Shown here piece by piece: positions 54,894 through 64,000 of a stretch of 64,000 bases of DNA. Source of the stretch: Liolophura sinensis (Eukaryota; Mollusca; Polyplacophora; Chitonida; Chitonidae). The position numbers were made by a program, and so were the translations under genes. The notes under the pieces are model-generated. The model saw only the letters and a program-made list of their open reading frames with translations, had not been told where the DNA came from and searched no databases. Where the stretch lies: the NCBI RefSeq assembly GCF_032854445.1, contig NC_088301.1, positions 29,374,402 to 29,438,401 of the forward strand, in the 5' to 3' direction. Each line of letters opens with the position of its first letter. The stretch's first letter is position 1.

Positions 54894-55214
54894 GGGGACC
54901 GGTAGATCCAGGATCAATCCTTGATCGAGTCACACCTAAGACTTTAAAATAGGGAGTTGTAACTTCCTCGCTTGGCGTTCAGCATGAAGGGGATAGTGCA
55001 ACGACTGGTTGACCCGTATCAGTATAATGGCTCGGGCGGGGCGGCTTACTTGCCTTCGGTAAGTCGTCTCAGTGAAGCAGCACTAAATAAAAGAGCGGTG
55101 GAAATCCGTCCTTCAACAAGGAGGCACATTATACGTACATGCACCCTAATGATTCCTTCGTCGTCATATGACTGAAAAATTGTTGAGTACGACGTTAAAC
55201 CCCATGCACTCACT
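54894..55214 (+). mobile_element. SINE family B, full or nearly full, with target-site duplication
   Basis: A second SINE family: tRNA-like head, a middle segment with GCTCGGGCGGGGCGGCTTAC, then ATGACTGAAAAATTGTTGAG, TACGACGTTAAAC and a CACTCACTCACT tail. GAAGTCGACAGGGT is repeated exactly on both sides (from 54880 and from 55219), proving insertion. Confidence 0.93.
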
Positions 55215-58200
55215 CACTGAAGTCGACAGGGTTCCTACAGCTAGGATAAATGTATCGTTCCGCAATCTCAAATGGAATGCTTTGGTTTCTGTGTATTTCA
55301 GCTTGTTACTTCCAAGTGATCTTTGATGTAATCATAACAGAAGACCATATTAATTAAAGAGTCACCGTGAATTTAGTTGTAAACTCTAGTAACATGTACA
55401 CACAACTGGAAGTTGGAAACGACACCATATAGTATAAAACCTGGCGGTATTGCTCAGCGCACGCGCGTTAATGCACTGCAATGGTACAATGAAAGTGACG
55501 ATGTAATTTCCGATTTCCTTCAGCTGTCGAACATTTCTTAGGTTTTAAAAAATGTACACACTGTCGGTTAGGTTATGCCAAGGAGGTTTTCTGAGATAAA
55601 TAACGCTTTTTGTGACGTCACTATATTCAGAAAACCATAATTCCTTAGTCAGGTAAGTACGGCAGCTGTCAGCTGTATATTCCTATATTCGTCTGGCAGA
55701 TTGGATAATACGTGTAATGCATTCTTCGTGTAAGACGAACCAATCAGTGTCCTATATTTAACCTGGGTAGGCACGCCACTACTTACACGCTTCCTGTGAC
55801 GTCACGCTATTGTCTGCGCAGTTAATTATTTTTCGAGAACGCGCGCTTGCGAGTTTAAACGTTTGTTGTGACGTCAATTCTTTATCTAACCGATCATAAG
55901 AATGTTATATATAAAGGGTCCATTCATTTCTGATCAATGTGAAATTCATTTTCTAACAGTTTATTTCTTCCCCTTCTTTTCAAATACACCAAATGTTGAC
56001 AGTGTGAGAAATATGAACAGCAAGGTGAACTGATGTGTCTAATTTGTGGCATTCTGATTACGAACATGGATATCTCGAGGCCTGGTGGTGTCATTGTGAC
56101 AGATTGTATAATCTACTATCAGACTGTGTTAGATTATACGTAAGCGTCATTCTATTCAGATTTATTTTCCCGCATAACTAATCACATACCGATTCACTGT
56201 CCACACACCCAGTAGTAATCTATACACAGTACAACCGACTGGGCTCCCAGTGGCTAAAACTCTAACGCTGTTGCACTGAAACTTCATGTAACATTATCAC
56301 GAAAGATCAACCGTGCTACGTATTATAGGCCTATTCCTCTAGGCAAATAATGCAGCTCAGCCGGCACGAAAGGGCATTCATTGACGCTAATTGTGATGTA
56401 ACGTTTTTTAAAAAATTGTTTTTCTGAAATGACACCGTGCGATTCTCGAGAATCGATAGGTGTTACGTTACTTCAAACATGATTAAGTAGAAGTGGGTTA
56501 TGGCGATACTATTACTCTCCGAATCGGACATGATACGAGCTTTGGCAGACGCATGAGCGATCATGTCTCTTATATAGGCCTAGCCATCAAGGGAAAGTTT
56601 CAACCACCTGCATCTGAATTGTCGATTCAAGGATTCAAGGCCATGTCGCCATACATGAAGAAATAGAGCTAGAACACAGTCCCCGTACTATCTGCGCACT
56701 TATATCCCCGCTCCCTCCCATCGCTAAACACAAAAATCGTTTATTATGTAATACTAAGGCTTCGCACCCTCGTACTTTCTTATTCAGGAATGTACATTTA
56801 CTCGGCCTTTCTCCACACAGTAATTCACTGTATTATTGTTGAATGCATTCCTGTGAGAAAAGATTATCTTGCAGTGTCGTAGACTCGCTAATCACCTCTC
56901 GTCTCACATCGGAAAATCTGGAGAGCAGATGAAAGAAAATAAATTCGCCCTTTCCCGGAATTAACGGGAAGCAAGGCAGAGCTCTAATCGCCATTGAGTT
57001 ATTCGCTTCCGAACGTTTTATTGGGTGAAATCATATTCAAGGAAATCATTTGCATACCAATGCAGTTTGCTTTCGAAATCAAATGCAAAGCTAAGGCTTG
57101 AAACTGTCTCAACATAACATCAGTGAAAACAAACCCGGTAAACATTGTTGGGCGAGGCGAAACTACGGAAAACAGTCGAGTGGTAAACTGTGTAGCGAAC
57201 GACGTTCTGCAAGACCCCATCCAAGGTCTACTGATGTGGTATCCTTAATATTGTCCGAGCAATAGCGATTGGAGGCAATAGGCTATAACCGTCTGGCATT
57301 CCAGTTTCTTTGTGATTCATGCTCCAGCCAATAAAACCTAATGTACATTGATAAATAAACTGTAGCTCCCGTCTGCGCAATTGTTCTACATCCTGAAAAG
57401 CCATTGTATTGTCACTGAATTGGTATTGGTGTGAGCTTCCCAGAATTAAGTCACTGTAATGACTGAGTAACAAAAACGTACATGATGTTTTGATTTTGTT
57501 AGAAGCGATATTGCGATCACGTGGTGTTATCTGCAAAAAGATTGAAGAGTGTTTTTGTTTTGAATTGAATGTTTTGGCGACGTTCGTGATAAACATTCCT
57601 TACAGGGGTAAGTCAATCATCTCTATACAATTTATTACGAAAATTTAAATACAATATATTAAGTTAAATATTGTTTATAATAACAAAAATGTGCTTTCAA
57701 AGCCACAAACGCAAGATGTAGAGAAAAAAATGTAAACAATTGTTAATAATGTTTGTTCACCTGGTGCATGATCACAGCATGTATCCAACGCCTTATAATT
57801 ATTTTGTAGCTACAGTTCAAGGATTTCAACCGCGAGGTGTAAGTTCAAACCTGGCCTAGGACATTGCCCCGTTATGACGCCTTGTGCATAAGGTCTTAGT
57901 GACAATAACCGTTCGACGACCAAGGTTTTGCCGTTGGAGATGTCTAACGCTCGTTGACGACCACCAATACTGTACATTTGTACGTGACATATGGAAAATT
58001 TCGTCGGTGGTTTACACCATTAGTACAAGTGACCTAACACAAGTGGATTGGCTGGTGAACAGCTTACTAAACATAGTATGTAACAGCGCGTGATATATAC
58101 AAAAATCACATTGAAGATGACCCACCCATGAGTGTTCAGCACAGTAATTAAATATTTAACAGAAAGAACAAGAAAGAAAACAAGTGTACGTAGGCCGATA

Positions 58201-59417
58201 CATTTTTACGGACAGGATAGCCGAGCGTTAAATTGATGATTCACAGAGGATGATACGGGTTGTCAGCATTTAAAGCCACGAAAGCTACCAAAGCAACGCA
58301 GCTGTCGACTAATCACGAGAAAGAGTGACAATCGTCTCAAACTAAGGGAAGTAATTGTCAAATGGCTGCAATCTTTCTTTACTTCTTTGCCTTTGATGAA
58401 TTTTCTGGATGAGACCGGAAATGTTATACAAAGAGGTACCGTCAGCAAAAAAAGGTGCATTGCTTATATTATACTTTAAGAAAGTAAAGATAGTAAAGAT
58501 CCAGAAGTTATCTAAAACACAGCCTTAACAAGAGACTAGCTTGGCCACAACGCCATAATACTATACACCACTCAAAACCCATGGAAATGTGACTAAATGA
58601 TGGTCAGAATATGATTTCTTTGCCATTATCTGACGCCCTCTGTTAGATCATGACTTATGTTCAAGTCCATTATAGGTTGGTTGTGCAGGTCATCAGATCC
58701 GAAGCTTTAGTTAATTGGAGTAATAGCAGCGTTGCGTTGTCCAGACTACTTCTGCTTGCGAATGCTTGTTTCAGCAGATCTGACTTTGTCTTTGAAAAAA
58801 GAAAAAAACACGTGGGCAGTGTGTATACTTGAAACAGCGCGATCAAACAAACTTTGTCGAATATACATATAGTCTGACATCGAGGTTAATGAATCCAATG
58901 GGATCATGGAACACAGAACATTCAGCTCTTGTAAACCGGATATAGCCTCGTTTTCCACGCTTCGGATCAATTTGTCGGTTTTATTTTTTTCACGGGCTCA
59001 ATTGGATAGTTTATCGAGCGGTTGATGTGGAATGATACGATTGCTGTCCTCGAGTAGGCGCTCACGTCTCTGATAGCTGTGCCGGACTGGTTTAAGAGGC
59101 TGGCTTGTATGTGTTTATCGGTTTAGAGGCTGAACACGCCATCATTTGAATGCCATACAGACGCTGAGGCCGTCATTAAGCCAAACCCAGAGACGACTAA
59201 TACACAAATTCGATTCTTGGAAACAACCGGATTCCGCGAGATTCTCGCGATCAAACATCCAAACTGAGCTGAAATGAAAACATTCCACTGAGATTGGCGC
59301 GCTATAATCCAGTTTCCCTCATTCAAGGAAAAACAGGGCAAGTAACTTTTCGTGATGGTTTCCCAAGGCTCAGTCGATGTTCTGACTTAAATTGTGGTTT
59401 GCCCCGGTGATCGGACC

Positions 59418-59452
59418 ATATATATATATATTGATATATGTGTATATATATA
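59418..59452. repeat. Short TA/TG microsatellite
   Basis: TATATATATATATTGATATA followed by TGTGTATATATATACACA; partly palindromic. Confidence 0.85.
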
Positions 59453-60684
59453 CACATGCTATTGAGGCGCGTCATTTTGTCTGCAGTCTGGCGATGAATA
59501 CTGTTGAAAGTAAGTATCTGCGTTCTTAACCTTGTAGATGTAAATCAGTTGGCAACCTGATATTACGAGCGCTAGCGACTCCATCGAATGATCATAACTA
59601 GTCTTCTGATTATCTCATCTTAGGAAGATGATTGAGGTGCTTGACCCTAGCATCCGTGAAGTTCTCCCTCTCCCCAACAATTGTGAAACACGGTCTGTTG
59701 ATGCCGTCAGTCCAGCCTGTATCAAAATTTAGTCGATAAGCTGCACGGAAATCAGACCACACAGGAATTACGCGAAGTCAACGGAATTAATTGACCTGAA
59801 ATAAAAGCAAAAGACTATCAGATCCACACTTTGGAAAACAAAGTCTAAAACTATTCAAAATCAATGGCGAGAAGAGGGTTTTTTGTGTGAATTATGGTGA
59901 TATTTATTACGCAAGAGTAATTTGTAACATCTAGCACAGTGATGTCCCTGAAGCTAGAATGCCCTTCTAAAAATCCGAATATAAGAATACAAGCCCAACA
60001 TGGCTGATTCCTAAAACTGCACATTTCTGACTGGCTATGACATGTACGTGCATGTTATTTCCACATGCTGTTCCAATTAGGTATACAACATGATAAATAT
60101 CTAGCAACTTCCACCAACCGGCTATGTAGAGCGCCTTCGTGATAAGAACTAAACTACATAGCCTAAACATCACATCTACATGTACTACATACAAATATTC
60201 CGCAACTGAGTTCCTGTCTCGCCATGGTGAAGAATCTCCTAAAAAAAATTCCTGCAAACTGGTTATAGATCCGGATCGCCACGAAAATGATTTGACGTCG
60301 TGTTTGTGCCAAGTCCTAACTGTACAAAAATTCATCAAAATCTCAACATAATTTCTTTATGGCAATGGTGAGGAGTCGTGAAAGAAATCCTGGATCCAAA
60401 TCAAGATCATAATCACCATCGATTATGTGGAAACGTGTGTGGGATTATGTAAAGTCAAGCGGTGCGCAAAGTTTCATTAAAATCTGAATAAGCATGCGTA
60501 GCTTTTTCTGTAACGTTGATGGCATGCATCTGACAATGGTGTATGTGGAAGCAAACATTCACTTACATCAACGGCATTGTGTAGCTTTCATTTAAATTTG
60601 TTCAAAATATGAATGAGTCACTTAGTCTCTTAGTTAACGCATTCTTACAATCTGTGTTACTTTGAGGACATGTTTATATATGAA

Positions 60685-60812
60685 TTCTCTCCGGTCGTGG
60701 GAAGATCAGACAGCGGATGGTCGTGGATTTCCCCTTGGCGCTACCTGGCTTCCTCTCGCGATAATACTGACCGCCTTCGTATAAGACACAAATCAAATAA
60801 ATGAACAAACTA
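60685..60812 (+). mobile_element. SINE family A fragment, diverged
   Basis: CTCTCCGGTCGTGGGAAGAT, then GGTCGTGGATTTCCCC, then ACCGCCTTCGTATAAG and CAAATCAAATAAATGAAC follow the family-A body in order. Confidence 0.65.
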
Positions 60813-62316
60813 ACATATATCAATTCTCCATTTAATCTTGATAATTTAAACACCATTAGCACCGTTTAAAGGGTTAGAGTCTACCAAGACTTTGCAAGTT
60901 ACTAGCGAATTTTCCCACGTGTGAAGAACACATAAATGTAGGCTTAGACCATTCCGATGGAGGACAAGCTTTCAACGAACGTTAAAGTTTGTTCACACAC
61001 GGGCTCATGAGCGTCATCGGCCGGATATGCACCAAGGTCTCGTAAACAATGAGAGGAGGGGGAGGCGCATAAATTCCATGTCCAATGATTAAGAAAATCA
61101 CCTGCTTAACTCATGTTCAACACAGGTTATTCCTCTTAAATAGGGTTTAAAGCTGATTTTATTTGTACTTATCGGGATAATAATGTTACAGGAACAAACA
61201 TATAGAAACACGAAGTGTAGCTTACCTGAACCTCTGTTTGCACACTTTTTAAAAATTTATAACGCTGTCAAATGTCTAAGGTTGTCAAAGGTTTACATTC
61301 TACTAACTGAATAACATTCTCTGATAAGTCACGCGACAAGGGCCATTTATTTCACCTGCCTTTGTCTGAATTTGGAATCTTATTCGCTTTCCAACCGGAT
61401 GGCCGGAACTCTTTGAAATCTCATCGTGTTAGGGAAAAACCGCGTTGCAGAGGGACAGAAAGTTCCGGAGTGCACTGAGGGATTTGTGTCTATTACGCGA
61501 TCGATGTGAGGCCAATCGCTCATCCGATGCCTGATAAAACACAACCCTATATTGACAGCATCACCAGGAAAATAAAGGCGTGCCGATTTGCAATGCTAAT
61601 ACTGACGTGAACGTTCAAGTCAACGGCAGCGCAACACTGATTGAAAACTAATGAAGCTGTGTCATTCTCCCACGGCTGCAATCACGGCATACAAATCCTT
61701 TTTAGTGAGGAGTTAAATCTAAACACCGATCATGCAGACAAAGTTGTTTTCGGGTCAACAGTTTCCTTCTTTCTTCAAAGCAACTGGTACTTTGTTTCCA
61801 TGTAGGCTTGTGTATTGTAGTTTGCGCAGAAACTTACGACTGAACATAATAAATATCCTTTAATCCACATGAACAAACAAAATATTTAAAGTAAACGTTT
61901 ATTTATATTTCAAACATGGCCGTTCTCTATCAAAAACTTTATCAAATGTGTAAAAAGATCATCTTTGCAAAGATGACAGTGTCTCCTGTCGTAAGATAGG
62001 GATAAAAATGTGTACACATATACACTTCTTCAACGCAATGCCTTTATTGTGGGATTTCTTTCGTTCAATTTTACTGACAAAGCTTGTGAAGATTAAGAAT
62101 CTTGAAAATCCGGAATACATGCGCCTGTCTAATCTCACAACATTGCAAGTTTTGTGATGTGTTGAAATGATACAATGCAGATTATGCTGACCTTGCTCCT
62201 TCATTTATAAATGTTCACTGACTTAAACAACGTACTCCGAAGGGGAAAGTCGATAATAAAACAAGAATTGATAAATACTGTCTAAATTGTTCGTGTGTAC
62301 ATATGTATGTATATAT

Positions 62317-62576
62317 GCCTGGTTTTTCACGTCGTACAATTTTTCAGTTATACGACTCATTACAGGTATGTGTACAAACACTGTGTCTTCTTATGCATGG
62401 CAAGACGTGTCCATGCCGCCAAAATGCTGCTGTCACTGAAGTATCATGACGAAGACACCAGGCATGACACCAAACCCAAATGCATTGTACTGACACTAGG
62501 CCAACCAGCGCTGTTTCTTTGCTCTAACCTCTCAGTGCTGAGAGCCAATCGAAGCAGCAACAGGTACCATTTTTAA
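62317..62576 (-). mobile_element. SINE family B relative
   Basis: Shares GGTACCATTTTTAAC, GTGCTGAGAGCCAAT, GGCCAACCAGCG and ATGCCGCCAAAATGCTGC with the copy at 15650-15985, and ends in the same CACGTCGTACAATTTTTCAG tail. Confidence 0.82.
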
Positions 62577-62950
62577 CAAGGATTTGATAAATTGTTCGTA
62601 ACTGCACAGTTGTAGAAGGCATGGCATCACATAAATCCAAATGCCAATTCTATAAATCCAGTATTCATGTGCCAAAATTTAAAATGTGATTTAAATGCTT
62701 ATTTTTAAACCAAATATGATTTAAAATTGGAAACACTTACCAAATTAAAATGTCCGACTCGATTCAAAGATTTGTATGTTTCTGTGTATGCCGTGTGTAC
62801 GTATCTCGTCTTGTAGCGTTTATTAAGATGTGTTGTGTGACGATTGTTTCGAGTCAATGTCACAAGTTATTACTAGAAAAACTATCATGTCAAGGATATT
62901 ATATTAAACACCTTCACTCTATACGATTCTTAAAATGAGTATAACTATAC

Positions 62951-62972
62951 TATATATATATATATATATATG
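62951..62972. repeat. Short (TA)n microsatellite
   Basis: About 22 bases of TA repeat. Confidence 0.9.
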
Positions 62973-63674
62973 TGACATATATAGAATACTGTCACATTTC
63001 CACTACAGACATGATGTTTTGACAAATTTCTCTTTATAATTACTTGTATTTGAAGACAGATGTAAAGAATGGTGATTCTCTGGGTGTACTGTAATCTTAA
63101 GTCTTTAAGATTTAGTTCATGAATGTGACGATGCATAAGGCATGCACAAGACATGTGAGAAATAATGACGGGTACAATATAGGGTATATGGAGGCTTCAT
63201 ATCGAGCTTGTCTCGACTAGACAGATGTTACTCCATGATCTAACATGATAAATATCGGATAAAATATGACACATGTACAAGAAAATTAGAGGAAAATCAG
63301 GTTCCAATCGAAGTGTGTTTCACGGTCTTTTCTTTAACCTGCAGATAGGACTATCGAATGGGATTACCTCGCCATTTCCAACTGGCTGCATGTTTCGCAA
63401 TGTTTGGGTCGTTCGACCATCTTAATTAAATCAGTTAAGAAAAACCTTGGGAACACATTCCACAACCCGAAGGTTTAAATATGATATTTCTTCACGCCAC
63501 GTTTTTATTCCAGTGAAAAACATATTTTAGGACAATATAATTGTTTGGTACACCAGGGCGCAGGCAATGAAGAGTAAATTATATCCGTTACAATATTATG
63601 GGTAATTTTCTGGTCAGCTAACGATGGCTATCTGCCATTCTACGGTCAGAAGACCGGATCTGTCTACCTTTTAA

Positions 63675-63820
63675 TCAGACTTTTGCGAAGACCCCTGTAG
63701 GAGAGATGACTAAAGTGGTAAGATCCACAATGTCTCCCACAAGTTTCGTGATGTGCCTGTTCATGAGATACGACTTGCTGTCGAAAACGACGTACACTGT
63801 AACGTGCAGCGTCAGATGGA
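63675..63820 (-). CDS. Possible exon of an unidentified minus-strand gene at the window edge
   Basis: The minus strand reads an open frame from about 63820 to TGA at 63677-63675, with alternating hydrophobic residues (VHLTLHVTVYVVFDSKSYLM, then HITKLVGDIVDLTTLVI). Codon third positions are often G or C, unlike the surrounding AT-rich DNA. A CAG| acceptor-like site at 63821-63822 precedes it, but its pyrimidine tract is weak. The pattern VxVYVVxD followed by a helix ending NIV/DIVD-like recalls the start of an M12B (ADAM-type) metalloprotease domain, though the catalytic motif would lie elsewhere and is not seen. This may be an exon, a pseudo-exon or chance. Confidence 0.25.
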
Positions 63821-63934
63821 CTGGCGCCAGAAGTAATAATAACCTGATCTTACCTGGTTTAATTAAAAAGGTCGAACACAGATTGAAACTATATGATACC
63901 GCTATAATAATATGCTCTATCACACAAATAAACT

Positions 63935-64000
63935 GAGTGAGTGAGTGAGTGAGTGAGTGCTTGGGGTTTAACGTCGTACTTAACAATTTTTCACTCATAT
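63935..64000 (-). mobile_element. SINE family B, cut by the window end
   Basis: (GAGT)n followed by GCTTGGGGTTTAACGTCGTA and CTTAACAATTTTTCACTCAT is the 3' end of family B; the body continues past the window. Confidence 0.9.

Larger units (their letters stand above)
50960..64000. other. Downstream flank, mostly repeats and unassigned sequence
   Basis: It contains three direct 19-bp repeats near 51145-51203, SINE copies near 52545, 54291, 54894, 57800 (weak), 60690, 62319 and 63935, short TA tracts, and one coding-looking minus-strand stretch at 63675-63820. About 55240-57790 and 57950-60680 show no recognisable gene. Confidence 0.65.

Noticed and set aside
57228-57596. 122-codon minus-strand frame
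   Set aside because: Composition is not distinctive and no family motif, acceptor or poly(A) signal fits.

Overview
The window looks like genomic DNA from a marine invertebrate, most likely a mollusc or another lophotrochozoan. The evidence is one intron-rich animal gene with GT-AG introns up to 30 kb, AT-rich non-coding sequence, and many copies of tRNA-derived SINEs with 3' tails of the kind I associate with molluscan genomes. There are no operons, bacterial signals, CRISPR arrays, rRNA genes or convincing stand-alone tRNA genes. The species call is inference.

The one secure gene is a complete rhodopsin-like (class A) G-protein-coupled receptor on the + strand, from the ATG at 8033 to the TAA at 50746-50748. 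Six coding exons (8033-8371, 38790-38911, 46867-46990, 48608-48810, 49417-49537, 50311-50748) join in a continuous frame of 448 codons plus stop. The protein has seven hydrophobic helices, the TM3/ECL2 cysteine pair, an ERF version of the DRY motif, FxxCWxP in TM6 and NPIVY in TM7. It resembles the peptide-receptor group that includes CCK, QRFP, TRH, ghrelin and trissin receptors. The ligand cannot be named from sequence alone. An AATAAA lies 179 bases after the stop.

Layout: 1-8032 is upstream flank with a TA microsatellite, a 19-bp minisatellite and a full SINE. 8372-38789 is intron 1, a 30-kb repeat store. It holds a 34/68-bp array, a 44-bp array beside a 1.45-kb 14-bp satellite, several fold-back and terminal-inverted-repeat elements, SINEs, and a G-rich island just before exon 2. 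It also holds a possible small minus-strand gene or terminal exon (35900-36139) with its own poly(A) signal. 38912-46866 is intron 2 with a 37-bp minisatellite. Intron 3 starts with about eleven tandem copies of the end of exon 3 plus its splice donor. Introns 4 and 5 are short. 50950-64000 is downstream flank with SINEs and, near the right edge, a coding-looking minus-strand stretch.

The most unusual feature is the exon-3 array at 46915-48030. The last 76 bases of the TM4 exon and the first 21 bases of the intron have been amplified as a 97-bp unit. At least seven copies keep an intact GTAAG donor directly after a pyrimidine-rich CAG, so the intron begins with a ladder of duplicate donors that also look like recursive-splice sites. 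Use of any donor but the first would cut the receptor off after TM4.
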